A stretch of 13,531 nt of DNA from JBFKOL01 sp041628815 (GCA_041628815.1 JBFKOL010000090.1:1-13531), one strand, 5' to 3'. Positions 1-7,823 are shown, numbered from the stretch's first letter. Translations and numbers: made by a program. The notes: a model not told the origin generated them from the sequence alone.

Positions 1-147
1 GCCTGCAAGAATCTTTAGAATGGTAGATTTACCCGCCCCATTTTTTCCCACCAGTCCTATTCTTTCGCCCGGTTTTATGACGAAATCAATGTGGTCGAGC
101 AACACCCTGTCGCCATATTGAATGTATAAATTTGTGGCAGTCAACAA
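1..147 (-). CDS. ABC-F family ATP-binding protein, N-terminal fragment
   Basis: Only the first 49 or so codons lie in the window; the gene continues past base 1. The translation contains the start of an ABC ATPase domain: a Tyr-Gly-Asp-Arg-Val-Leu-Leu A-loop region, then GLVGKNGAGKST as a clear Walker A, then LKILAG. This layout, with the ABC domain beginning at once and no membrane segment, is typical of soluble ABC-F ATPases (Uup/EttA type), which act on ribosomes or in antibiotic tolerance. The start is uncertain. No ATG is in frame; TTG at 147 or 144 gives the usual N-terminal length, and the frame stays open upstream to a TAA near 203. It lies about 45 bases downstream of the oligopeptidase gene on the same strand and may be co-transcribed with it. 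A transporter ATPase subunit cannot be excluded from so short a piece. Confidence 0.8.
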   Translation of the reverse strand, partial: MLTATNLYIQYGDRVLLDHIDFVIKPGERIGLVGKNGAGKSTILKILAG

Positions 148-193
148 ATCTTTCCCATTTACAAGCCTACAATTCAGCTCTCCGTACCCCGAT

Positions 194-2383
194 TTAACCC
201 TTTAAAGGGTAATCTTCGGTTATGCCTTCCAGGTCCAACAAGAATGCGTACTCCATAGCAGTCTCGCGGTAACGCTTGAAACGGCCACTCGCTCCTCCGT
301 GACCGGCTTCCATATTGGAATGCAGCAACAGTACATTGTCATCTGTCTTCATGTCCCGTAGTTTGGCGACCCATTTGGTAGGCTCCCAATATTGTACCTG
401 GGAATCGTAAAGTCCTGTTGTCACCATCAGGTTGGGATATGATTTGGCTACCACCTGGTCATACGGTGAATAGGAGAACATGTACTCATAGGAGTCCTTG
501 TTTTTGGGATTGCCCCATTCATCCCATTCATTGCTGGTCAAAGGAATGGTTTCATCCAGCATGGTGGAGACTACGTCAACGAACGGTACGGCCGCGATGA
601 CGCCGTTGAATAGCTCAGGAGCCTGGTTGATCACGGCACCCATCAAAAGACCGCCGGCACTACCGCCCATGGCATACAAATGGTCGGATGAAGTGTACGC
701 TTCTTTCACCAGGTGACGTGCACAGTCAACAAAGTCATTGAAGGTATTTTTCTTTTTGAACATTTTGCCGTCTTCATACCACTGCCGTCCCATTTCCTGC
801 CCTCCCCTGATATGTGCAATGGCATAAATAAATCCCCTGTCCAAAAGACTTAGCCTCACGCTGCTGAACCATGGGTCCATCGAAGCCCCGTAGCTTCCGT
901 ATGCGTAGAGAAGTAAAGGGGTTGAACTGCTTTTGACGGTCGAGTTTTTGTATACGATCGACATCGGGACTTTTATACCGTCACGAGCCGTGGCAAAGAT
1001 GCGTTCAGTGGTATATTGAGATGGATCGTGTCCACCGATGACCTCCTGTTGTTTTTTTATCTCCCTTTCACGCGTGTCCATGTTGTAGTCAATGGTCGAT
1101 GTGGGTGTCGTCAGGCTCGAATAGATGAACCTGAGCTGGTTGGTTGCGAATTCAGGATTGGTAGAAGCATAAGCAACATAGGCTGGCTCGCCAAAATCGA
1201 GGTAATGTTCGTCCCCGCTATTTTGATTGATAATGCGAAGGTGCGTCAAGGCATTGCTTCTTTCACTGACGACGAGGTGGTCGGAAAAGACCTCAATATC
1301 GCTCAATAATACATCCTCACGGTGGGCAAGTACTTCTTTCCAATTGTTTTTGGAGGTGGCATTGGCAGGGGTTTCCATCAACCTGAAATTGGTTGCATCC
1401 CAATTGGTTACGATGTAAAACTTGTCCTCGAAATGCTCTATGCTGTACTCGTGTTTCTTTTCTCGTGGTGAAAATTGCCTGAATCGCCCTTCGGGTCTGT
1501 TGGCATCCAGAATGTGGTAATCGCTCACAAGTGTACTGTTGTTCCAGATAATAACGTAGTCCTCAGACTTCGACTTATATACCCCGATGTAGAAGGAGGG
1601 ATCTTTTTCTTCATAGACCAATACATCACTCGATTGCGGGGAAAAGAGTTTGTGGCGCCAGATTTTTTCTGATAGAAGAGAAATAGGATTCTTGGTGGTG
1701 TAAAAGAATGTTCTGTTGTCGTTCGCCCAAGCACCGCCACCGGTCGTATTTTCCAAGGTTTCAGAGTAAATTTCTCCCGTCTCGAGATTTTTAAAGCGTA
1801 TGGTGTAGATCCTGCGACTTACAGTGTCTTCGGCAAAAGCGAGTATTTTATTATCCGGACTTACCTGCAATCCGGTTGCCGAGTAGTACTCATGGCCTTC
1901 GGCAAGCTCATTCGCATTGATCAATATTTCTTCCTCTCCTTCAAGGGTCTCTTTCTTTCTGCAATAAATGGGGTATTCCTTGCCTTCTTCATAGCGGGTG
2001 TAATACCAATACCCGTTTTTAAAATAAGGTACAGACTCGTCGTCCTGTTTGATGCGCCCCACAATTTCTTCATATAGTTGCTCTTGGAACTTTTCAGTGT
2101 GACTCAGTACTGCCTTGGTATAGTCATTTTCGGCGTTCATATAGTCGAGTACCTTTTGTGTCTGTTCATCCGGTTCGCTAGCATGTTTTTGCTCATCCGA
2201 AAGTCTTATCCAGAAATAGGGATCGACCCTGGTATGTCCGTGTATAGTCAGAACTGAGTCCTTTTTCTCAGCCACAGGAGGTGTAAGTTCCTTGATGTTC
2301 TTTTTCATGGTTTCAGTTTGATTGTTCTGGCAAGCACTTAACAGGCCGAAAATCATAAAAGTGAGACATATGGTTCTTTTCAT
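194..2383 (-). CDS. ptrB: oligopeptidase B-like serine peptidase (S9A), predicted lipoprotein
   Basis: A 729-residue prolyl-oligopeptidase family enzyme (peptidase S9A), closest in motifs to oligopeptidase B, which cuts short peptides after Arg or Lys. The N-terminal part would form the beta-propeller gate. The C-terminal alpha/beta hydrolase carries LLLYAYGSYG, then the nucleophile in GGSAGG (Ser575), Asp660 in GLYDSQ and His695 in EAGHGG. The spacings of 85 and 35 residues are exactly those of the E. coli enzyme (Ser532, Asp617, His652). The N-terminus MKRTICLTFMIFGLLSAC is a lipoprotein signal with lipobox Cys18, so the protein is probably an envelope lipoprotein, unlike the cytoplasmic E. 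coli enzyme. An in-frame ATG lies 14 codons upstream at 2425. I prefer 2383 because the extension would destroy the signal peptide and covers a promoter-like -7 element. The family call is firm; cleavage specificity is inferred. Confidence 0.95.
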   Translation of the reverse strand: MKRTICLTFMIFGLLSACQNNQTETMKKNIKELTPPVAEKKDSVLTIHGHTRVDPYFWIRLSDEQKHASEPDEQTQKVLDYMNAENDYTKAVLSHTEKFQEQLYEEIVGRIKQDDESVPYFKNGYWYYTRYEEGKEYPIYCRKKETLEGEEEILINANELAEGHEYYSATGLQVSPDNKILAFAEDTVSRRIYTIRFKNLETGEIYSETLENTTGGGAWANDNRTFFYTTKNPISLLSEKIWRHKLFSPQSSDVLVYEEKDPSFYIGVYKSKSEDYVIIWNNSTLVSDYHILDANRPEGRFRQFSPREKKHEYSIEHFEDKFYIVTNWDATNFRLMETPANATSKNNWKEVLAHREDVLLSDIEVFSDHLVVSERSNALTHLRIINQNSGDEHYLDFGEPAYVAYASTNPEFATNQLRFIYSSLTTPTSTIDYNMDTREREIKKQQEVIGGHDPSQYTTERIFATARDGIKVPMSIVYKNSTVKSSSTPLLLYAYGSYGASMDPWFSSVRLSLLDRGFIYAIAHIRGGQEMGRQWYEDGKMFKKKNTFNDFVDCARHLVKEAYTSSDHLYAMGGSAGGLLMGAVINQAPELFNGVIAAVPFVDVVSTMLDETIPLTSNEWDEWGNPKNKDSYEYMFSYSPYDQVVAKSYPNLMVTTGLYDSQVQYWEPTKWVAKLRDMKTDDNVLLLHSNMEAGHGGASGRFKRYRETAMEYAFLLDLEGITEDYPLKG

Positions 2384-2411
2384 GACGTGTGAGGGTTCGT
2401 TGTTTGAGGCG

Positions 2412-2419
2412 CAAAGGTA
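2412..2419 (-). promoter_or_regulatory. candidate Bacteroidota -7 promoter element for the oligopeptidase gene
   Basis: On the minus strand the sequence is TACCTTTG, a full match to the Bacteroidota -7 consensus TAnnTTTG, about 28 bases before the chosen start codon. I do not see a convincing -33 TTG at the right distance. Its place inside the longer reading frame supports the shorter start at 2383. Confidence 0.45.
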
Positions 2420-2692
2420 GTACAATTGATTCAGCCCGGCATCTACATAGCTTGTGTAATCGGCACCAATTCCATTTGAATTAAAACTCAGTACTTATCG
2501 CCTTATGAGAAAGAGGTCCAGGAGAAATTAGAGACCAATTTGAGCGAAAGATGTTGGCAGATGAAAGGTGTTGAAATTGGACTTTTCTTTCATTTTTCAG
2601 CCAGTTGCCTACAATTCCCGGCAAGTGGCGACTCAATCGTTTGAAATGGGTTATTTTATTTCGGCACCTGACCACAACTTTGCTCCCTTATC
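2420..2692. other. intergenic region with no supported gene
   Basis: About 270 bases lie between the promoter element of the oligopeptidase gene and the stop of the HExxH protein gene. Both strands have short open frames. One on the plus strand (2480-2644) lacks any usual start codon, and one on the minus strand (2481-2675) resembles nothing I know. I see no RNA gene and no convincing terminator hairpin. It could hold a decayed gene. Confidence 0.4.
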
Positions 2693-3091
2693 TTAATTAA
2701 AGTATTTCCCGATCCGGGGTGGCAACGGACCGGTGGGGAATTCGCTTTCGGGCCAATTTTTTACATTGAAATACGCTTTTGCCAACGCGTTTGCCCATTT
2801 TTCTGTCCAGAAATGTTGGTGGCCTTTGCCGAACCCCCTTGTATATGCACTCAGCAGACTCATCGGCCCAATAAATAGGTAAAAAAGAATCCATCCTGTT
2901 TTCTGTGCCTGTAGAAAATGTCCATATTCATGCATTAAAAGGATCTTCGACTTATCAGATAAGAACACCCGGGTGCCTACTATAATACCCAGACCCGGTA
3001 AAGCCAAACCTGCACTTGCCATTCCGCTGCCCATATAAGACACTTCATAAATGCGTGCATTCTCGAATTTGCCGGCATACCTCGGTATCAT
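2693..3091 (-). CDS. small protein with HExxH zinc-peptidase-like motif
   Basis: A 132-residue protein that I do not recognise as a named family. Residues 54-58 read HEYGH, fitting the HExxH zinc-binding motif of metallopeptidases, and it sits in a helix-like stretch (ILLMHEYGHFLQ). Glu97 in HFWTEKWANALA could be the third zinc ligand. A hydrophobic stretch at about 67-80 may be a membrane segment or buried helix. There is no signal peptide. At 132 residues it is short for a full peptidase, so it may be a minimal 'minigluzincin'-like domain or a non-catalytic relative. It starts 10 bases after the stop of the alpha/beta hydrolase gene and appears to be the last gene of the VWA/AAA+ operon. 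The motif is seen; activity is inferred. Confidence 0.75.
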   Translation of the reverse strand: MIPRYAGKFENARIYEVSYMGSGMASAGLALPGLGIIVGTRVFLSDKSKILLMHEYGHFLQAQKTGWILFYLFIGPMSLLSAYTRGFGKGHQHFWTEKWANALAKAYFNVKNWPESEFPTGPLPPRIGKYFN

Positions 3092-3101
3092 CGTGAATTA
3101 A

Positions 3102-4043
3102 TCAGGGTGAAAGCAGGAATCGTCTGATATGTTTAAGTGTCAATACTTGCTGTTCAAGGAATGGAAAGTGTCCGCTTTGATCGAGAATCACGGATTGGGA
3201 AAATGGCAGGTTGTCGGCATAGATCGGCATGGCAAGGGCTGTCAATGGATCCGCGGCTCCGTACATCAACAAGACCTTCGAATGAATGGTGTCGAGGGAA
3301 GCTGACCAGTCGTAGTTGACCAGGTCGGGACCGAGTCCTTGTAGTACAGCGCTTTTTACGGCAAAGTCAGCAGGGAGATTCAATTGCAAAGAGTCGATGA
3401 AAGCCGAATCATGGAATTGGTACCTAAAACCGATCTTCATCAGTTTTTCGAAGGCCAGTGGATCGCCGTTTTGGAATTCTTTGGATCGAATCAACGTGGT
3501 ACGGAGTTCGATGTCACTTGCACTGAACCGATTGGCCAGTTTGGTATTGGCATCGGCATTGACAGAAGCAACAGGGGCAAGTGCATTTAGCAGAATAAGC
3601 CTTTCCAGTTCTTCTGGATAGTCGAGCGCATATTTTACTGCCAGGAGACCTCCGAAAGAGTGTGCGAGGATGCTGATCTTATCATAGCCATAATGGCTCC
3701 TTAAAGCATCAATGTCATCGACGAAATTTTGTAGCCTGACCTGCGTTGAATCGAGGTTGTGTCCAGATCTCCCGGTAGCGCGTTGATCGTAAAAAATAAG
3801 ATGGATAGAATCGCGCAGCGAGGAAAATGATTCAAGCAGGTATTCGTGTCCCAACCCTGGCCCGCCGTGGACCACGACCAAGGGTAGTCCAGAACCCATT
3901 TCTCGTACAAAAAGTTCTGTGCCATTAACAGGCACACTTTGACCGGAATCTGATCCTGAGCCACTTATCGAAAGATCATTGCTGCAGGCCATGAGCAAAC
4001 TCAATGCCGTTGGGAGGTATAGCTGTGTGAGGACTCTTCTCAT
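3102..4043 (-). CDS. alpha/beta hydrolase lipoprotein, prolyl iminopeptidase-like (S33)
   Basis: A 313-residue alpha/beta hydrolase. HGGPG (residues 59-63) is the oxyanion-hole motif shared with prolyl iminopeptidases. DQRATGRS (86-93) matches the family's DQRGxGxS. The predicted triad is Ser129 in AHSFGG, Asp265 in YGAADPLT and His292 in SGHFPF. The N-terminus ends its hydrophobic stretch with LLMAC, giving a lipobox at Cys20, so it is likely anchored in the envelope facing the periplasm. Its ATG directly abuts the TAG stop of the AAA+ ATPase gene, with no gap, implying translational coupling. The fold and triad are firm. The substrate is unknown: HGGPG members include aminopeptidases, esterases and lactonases. 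Confidence 0.9.
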   Translation of the reverse strand: MRRVLTQLYLPTALSLLMACSNDLSISGSGSDSGQSVPVNGTELFVREMGSGLPLVVVHGGPGLGHEYLLESFSSLRDSIHLIFYDQRATGRSGHNLDSTQVRLQNFVDDIDALRSHYGYDKISILAHSFGGLLAVKYALDYPEELERLILLNALAPVASVNADANTKLANRFSASDIELRTTLIRSKEFQNGDPLAFEKLMKIGFRYQFHDSAFIDSLQLNLPADFAVKSAVLQGLGPDLVNYDWSASLDTIHSKVLLMYGAADPLTALAMPIYADNLPFSQSVILDQSGHFPFLEQQVLTLKHIRRFLLSP

Positions 4044-5522
4044 CTAAAGGTCATCATCGTCGAGATCTTCGAACATCCTTGCCAGTGGATCGCTGAAGGT
4101 GAGGTGGGTATCCAATAAATTCTTGCCGAGAACCTCAAAAGACGCGAGACCGTGGAGTGCCAATTCCATCAGGAAGTAGGCGTCTTCGCTTTTCCGATTG
4201 AATTTTTTAACGAGCTCTTTCAAGCCCGTTACTGCATTCAATTTTTCTCTGTATTTTTTCTCCGAGTCATCATTGAGCAAGTCCAGTTCATTGCCATCGG
4301 AAAACCATTTTCGGACGGGAGCATAAGGATCGCGGTTTTCAGATTTTGCTGTTTTGTCCGGGTCGGGAAAGATATCGAGAAATGTCTCTTTGATGGCTTG
4401 CTCAAGGAGATGAAGAGCCACGGCATAGGGTCCCTCTTGTTCGCCTTCATAGACGAGCTCGACCTTGCCGGTTACCGACGGTATGACACCCCAGAAGTCG
4501 GTTATACGTGCATGAGTTGACTTGTCGCCGTTCATCAGCAATCTTCGTTCGGCGGTACTGATGAGATTCTCAATGGCCGAAATGCTCATTCTCGCAGATA
4601 CCCCTGAATTCTCATCGATGTATTCACTCTCCCTGGCTGCAAAGGAAATGCGCTCAACCAGCTTTTTCACGCATTCGCCCAACTCGACCACCTTTCTTTG
4701 TTCCTGAACCACCTTGGCTTCCTGGTCGGTGATGCTTATGGCCGTATCAAGATCTTTGGGATAATGCGTAAGAATTTGACTCTCGATCCTGTCTTTGAGA
4801 GGTGTTACAATACTTCCGCGATTGGTGTAATCTTCTGGGTTGGCAGTGAATACAAATTGGATGTCCAGAGGGAATCTCAGTTTGAAACCCCTTATTTGCA
4901 GATCACCTTCCTGGAGAATATTGAAAAGAGAAACCTGGATGCGGGCCTGAAGATCCGGCAATTCATTCAGGACAAAGATGCTTCTGTGTGCCCGTGGTAC
5001 GAGCCCGAAATGAATCACCCTTTCATCGCTGTACGGCAATTTCAAGGTAGCCGCCTTAATGGGATCCACATCACCGATGAGGTCTGCCACGCTCACGTCT
5101 GGTGTTGCGAGTTTCTCTACATAGCGCTCACTGCGATGAATCCATTCGATGGGCGTCTTATCTCCTGATTTTGCCAGTATTTCATGTGCCTTCCGGCTGA
5201 TGGGACGGAACGGGTCATCATTGATCTCCGTACCGCTGATAGCTGGAATGTATTCATCGAGGAGATTGGTCATCAACCTCGCAATGCGCGTTTTTGCTTG
5301 CCCCCTCAAACCTAGCAAGAGGATGTTGTGCCTGGACAGTATGGCCCGTTCAATATCCGGGAGAACAGTCTCGTCAAATCCTATAATCCCATCAAATACT
5401 TTTTCTTTTTTCCTGAGCTTAACAATCAGGTTGTCCCGCAATTCCTGTTTGATGGTTTTGGTCTGATATCCACTTTTCTTCAGTTCACCCAGAGTCTTAA
5501 TTTCCTTTCTACTCACTAACAA
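4044..5522 (-). CDS. MoxR/magnesium-chelatase-like AAA+ ATPase
   Basis: A 492-residue AAA+ ATPase of the MoxR/Mg-chelatase I-like group. Walker A is GLRGQAKT (residues 71-78, Lys77). The Walker B strand is IFVLNE (182-187), with Asn186 where most AAA+ proteins have Asp. Sensor 1 is TANPEDY (226-232, Asn228), and Arg245 in PLKDRI is the likely arginine finger. The C-terminal third holds the helical lid and an acidic tail rich in Asp. Such ATPases hexamerise and act with a VWA-domain partner to remodel or metallate a target protein. Here the VWA gene lies 23 bases upstream, and the hydrolase lipoprotein follows without a gap. No tetrapyrrole gene is near, so true magnesium chelation is unlikely. 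The target is unknown. Confidence 0.92.
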   Translation of the reverse strand: MLVSRKEIKTLGELKKSGYQTKTIKQELRDNLIVKLRKKEKVFDGIIGFDETVLPDIERAILSRHNILLLGLRGQAKTRIARLMTNLLDEYIPAISGTEINDDPFRPISRKAHEILAKSGDKTPIEWIHRSERYVEKLATPDVSVADLIGDVDPIKAATLKLPYSDERVIHFGLVPRAHRSIFVLNELPDLQARIQVSLFNILQEGDLQIRGFKLRFPLDIQFVFTANPEDYTNRGSIVTPLKDRIESQILTHYPKDLDTAISITDQEAKVVQEQRKVVELGECVKKLVERISFAARESEYIDENSGVSARMSISAIENLISTAERRLLMNGDKSTHARITDFWGVIPSVTGKVELVYEGEQEGPYAVALHLLEQAIKETFLDIFPDPDKTAKSENRDPYAPVRKWFSDGNELDLLNDDSEKKYREKLNAVTGLKELVKKFNRKSEDAYFLMELALHGLASFEVLGKNLLDTHLTFSDPLARMFEDLDDDDL

Positions 5523-5545
5523 TTGATTTATGGCCCGTAGGACCT

Positions 5546-6646
5546 TTAGTTCTTTCTTTTTCTTTTATTGTTCTTGTAATCCATGAAAATGAATTCACCC
5601 AAGCCCTGAAGCCCGCTGTAAAAGGCTTTACCATTGTTGGCGCGGGTAAATTGATCCACGAAATTGCGAAGGTACGGATCGCTGGCTATCATGAAAGTAG
5701 TAATGGGAATATTCAATTTCCGGCACTTCACGGCCAAGGCGAGTGTCCGGTTTAAAATCTTGCGATCTATCCCAAATGCGTTTTTGTAGTATTTCTTTCC
5801 TTTTTTAATGCATGTTGGCTTGCCATCGGTGATCATCATGATCTGTTTGTTGGGATTTTTGCGACGCCGCAGTATATCCATGGCCAGCTCCAGCCCGGCA
5901 ACGGTATTGGTATGGTACGGTCCTACCTCAAGGTAGGGCAGATCCCTAATCTCAATTTTCCACGAATCATTACCAAAAACAATGATATCAAGCGTATCCT
6001 TCGGGTACCTGGTCTGGATCAATTCAGCCAGGGCCATAGCTACTTTTTTTGCAGGGGTAATGCGGTCTTCCCCATAAAGGATCATGGAATGACTGATGTC
6101 AATCATCAATACAGTACTCATCTGGCTTTTGTAGTACGTTTCATGTACTTCAAGGTCGTCCTGGGTGAGCATGAAATCGTCTATTCCATGATTGATCTGC
6201 GCATTGCGCAGTGATTCCGATACGGCGATGTTGTCCAGTTTGTCGCCAAATTGAAAAGGTCGTACCTCAGAGGTGAATTCGTCCCCCTGGCCACTGAACC
6301 GGGTGATATGATCTCCTCGTTTCGATTTTTTCAACTGGTCAAAAATATCGTCCAGGGCCTTTCTTCTCAATTCGATCTCCATTTTAGCTGTCGGGCGGAA
6401 GAGACCGTCGGCGTGTTGCCGATTGGAAATATAACCCTTGTCGATAAGATCCTGGATGAAGTCAGCCATGCCGTATTCATCCGTGGTCAGGTCATAATGC
6501 TTATCCAGTTCTGTTAGCCAAGACAATGCTTCACTTACGTCACCGGATGTATAGACCAACAAATCCTGGAATACTTTGAGAAGGCGCTCGAAAGGATCTA
6601 GGCCGGAATCACCCGGATCGTATTCGCTGAATCTCCAACCTATCAT
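5546..6646 (-). CDS. VWA-domain protein, partner of the MoxR-like ATPase
   Basis: A 366-residue cytoplasmic protein with a C-terminal von Willebrand factor A domain (about 176-350). The metal-ion-dependent adhesion site is complete: DISHS (Asp183, Ser185, Ser187), a Thr at 246 or 248 in HTNTVAG, and Asp274 in MITDGKPT. The N-terminal half is helical and charged, with no signal peptide or membrane segment, unlike BatA/BatB proteins. The C-terminus ends in a Lys/Arg/Asn-rich tail. It is the first gene of the minus-strand run and lies 23 bases ahead of the AAA+ ATPase gene. This is the usual layout of a ChlD-like/MoxR pair, in which the VWA protein binds the substrate or recruits it to the ATPase ring. 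The ATG at 6646 is the first available start after the AT-rich divergent region. Confidence 0.92.
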   Translation of the reverse strand: MIGWRFSEYDPGDSGLDPFERLLKVFQDLLVYTSGDVSEALSWLTELDKHYDLTTDEYGMADFIQDLIDKGYISNRQHADGLFRPTAKMEIELRRKALDDIFDQLKKSKRGDHITRFSGQGDEFTSEVRPFQFGDKLDNIAVSESLRNAQINHGIDDFMLTQDDLEVHETYYKSQMSTVLMIDISHSMILYGEDRITPAKKVAMALAELIQTRYPKDTLDIIVFGNDSWKIEIRDLPYLEVGPYHTNTVAGLELAMDILRRRKNPNKQIMMITDGKPTCIKKGKKYYKNAFGIDRKILNRTLALAVKCRKLNIPITTFMIASDPYLRNFVDQFTRANNGKAFYSGLQGLGEFIFMDYKNNKRKRKN

Positions 6647-6728
6647 ACCGATATAACCGCAAAGCGGATTCTAAAGTTTTCTGAATGTATGAAGTTTTCA
6701 TAAGCTTTTATCAAAATGCCTTATCCAC

Positions 6729-6761
6729 TTGAGACCGCGCATAAAGAATAAAGTATTTTTG
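6729..6761 (+). promoter_or_regulatory. candidate promoter for the methyltransferase cassette
   Basis: TTG at 6729-6731 and TATTTTTG at 6754-6761 resemble the Bacteroidota -33 and -7 elements, separated by 22 bases, at the long end of the accepted range. This would give a leader of about 70 bases. A second perfect -7 match, TACATTTG at 6816-6823, lies only 14 bases before the ATG and lacks a -33 partner. Confidence 0.35.
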
Positions 6762-6772
6762 GTCTGCGATAA

Positions 6773-6799
6773 ATCAGAAAAAACAGAAAAATCAGAAAT
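6773..6799 (+). repeat. three tandem 9-base repeats upstream of the methyltransferase
   Basis: Three copies in a row: ATCAGAAAA, AACAGAAAA, ATCAGAAAT, sharing CAGAAA at exact 9-base steps. They lie between the candidate promoter and the start codon, so they would fall in the leader or serve as a protein-binding site. In an A-rich region chance is a real alternative. Confidence 0.5.
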
Positions 6800-6837
6800 A
6801 ATTACAAAAAAAGTATACATTTGGAAAAAATTGAGCC

Positions 6838-7476
6838 ATGGAAGCACTTACCTCTAAGACTTACTTTGAGTCCGTATCGGGTGATTGGGATGAAATGGGC
6901 AACTCTTTTTTTGGCGAAGCTCCACGAAAAGCCATCCTTGAGAAACTTGTACTAAGAGACGGTGCAGTCGTTGCTGATGTCGGTTGTGGGACCGGATACC
7001 TGACGGCAGGATTGGATTTGTCGAATATTTACGTAAAGGCCATTGATCAATCGAAACGAATGCTGGAAGTAATGCGTGATAAATTTAATGCTCACCCATC
7101 CATTTCTTATCTGACAGGTCATTCGGAAGATTTGCCGCTTGAAACTGGCGAGGTTGATGCGGTGATTGCGAACATGTACTTGCACCATGTTGAAAATCCC
7201 GACCGTGCCATTGCAGAAATGGTGCGGACATTGAAACCTGGAGGGAGGTTGGTATTCACAGATCTGGACAAACACGATTTCAGATTTTTAGTGAAGGAAC
7301 AGCACGATCGGTGGATGGGCTTTGAAAGGAAGGTTATCCAATCATGGATGGAAGAAGCGGGGTTACAGGGCGTTGAAATCGACTGTGTTGGTGCCAATTG
7401 CTGTGCCAATTCGGACCGCGGGACAGATCGCGCCGAGATCGGCATTTTCATTGCGTCGGGTACGAAACCAGTATGA
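6838..7476 (+). CDS. class I SAM-dependent methyltransferase with Cys-rich C-terminus
   Basis: A 212-residue single-domain methyltransferase. Motif I is VADVGCGTG (45-53), Asp70 ends the second strand and would bind the ribose of SAM, NMYLHH (112-117) forms the post-II region, and LKPGGRLVFTD (132-142) is the usual motif of the UbiE/arsenite-methyltransferase group. The C-terminal part has VGANCCAN with Cys188-Cys189, plus Cys183; Cys50 lies in motif I. Clustered cysteines recall metalloid methyltransferases, but the conserved Cys pattern of ArsM is not fully present, so the acceptor is unknown. It heads a three-frame plus-strand group: the AbrB-like gene starts 57 bases downstream, then the Cys-rich peptide. 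The ATG is preceded by AT-rich promoter-like sequence and no strong ribosome binding site. Confidence 0.9.
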   Translation: MEALTSKTYFESVSGDWDEMGNSFFGEAPRKAILEKLVLRDGAVVADVGCGTGYLTAGLDLSNIYVKAIDQSKRMLEVMRDKFNAHPSISYLTGHSEDLPLETGEVDAVIANMYLHHVENPDRAIAEMVRTLKPGGRLVFTDLDKHDFRFLVKEQHDRWMGFERKVIQSWMEEAGLQGVEIDCVGANCCANSDRGTDRAEIGIFIASGTKPV

Positions 7477-7533
7477 GTTAAATGGAATAATTATTACCTG
7501 TATTCACCAGGTTGTGGAAGAAATTAATCTAAT

Positions 7534-7794
7534 ATGATGCAAAAAGAAAAAGATGATACATGCTGCCAGGTAGAGGCCATCGTGAGTTTCGACGAGCGAG
7601 GTCAGCTGGTCATTCCGAAGGATGTACGTAAGAAATTCGGTTTGAATGCCGGTGACAAATTTGCGCTTATATCTTGTTATTCCAAAAGTGAAGACGGAAT
7701 GCCTTGTTGTTTCACCCTGGTCAAAACCCGGGCAATGGATCACATTGTCAGGCAAACCTTGAGCCCGATGTTCAAAGACATAGTCAACATGTAA
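7534..7794 (+). CDS. AbrB/SpoVT-fold protein resembling the HgcAB-associated family
   Basis: An 86-residue protein. FDERGQLVIPKDVRKKFGL (19-37) is a textbook AbrB/MazE swapped-hairpin DNA-binding domain, followed by NAGDKFALIS. Unlike ordinary AbrB proteins it has five cysteines: Cys10-Cys11 before the domain, Cys48 in the last strand and Cys58-Cys59 after it. It ends in a helical tail with LSPMFKDI. From memory this Cys pattern and tail match proteins annotated 'HgcAB-associated', found next to mercury-methylation genes. No hgcA or hgcB is in this window. It may be a metal- or thiol-responsive regulator of the cassette, with Cys pairs as sensor ligands. Start choice: ATG ATG at 7534/7537; either is possible. 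Confidence 0.85.
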   Translation: MMQKEKDDTCCQVEAIVSFDERGQLVIPKDVRKKFGLNAGDKFALISCYSKSEDGMPCCFTLVKTRAMDHIVRQTLSPMFKDIVNM

Positions 7795-7823
7795 CTATTT
7801 TCTCACACGCTAAATTCAAAGTT

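Noticed and set aside
2480..2644. Open plus-strand frame of 54 codons in the gap upstream of the oligopeptidase gene, with protein-like composition at first
   Set aside because: It has no ATG, GTG or TTG near its beginning and no recognisable similarity; at most an unrecognised gene remnant.
2481..2675. Minus-strand 64-codon frame in the same gap
   Set aside because: Short, unusual composition, no motif, and no ribosome binding site.
4698..5168. A 156-codon plus-strand frame opposite the MoxR-like ATPase gene
   Set aside because: It lies wholly antisense to a gene with clear motifs, and its translation shows no domain or signal.
4044..6646. A true magnesium chelatase (chlI/chlD) pair
   Set aside because: No tetrapyrrole biosynthesis gene is near, and the pair architecture is also that of general MoxR/VWA systems.
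6838..7476. Calling the methyltransferase ArsM outright
   Set aside because: The Cys positions do not clearly match the three catalytic cysteines of arsenite methyltransferases and the protein is shorter, so the acceptor is left open.
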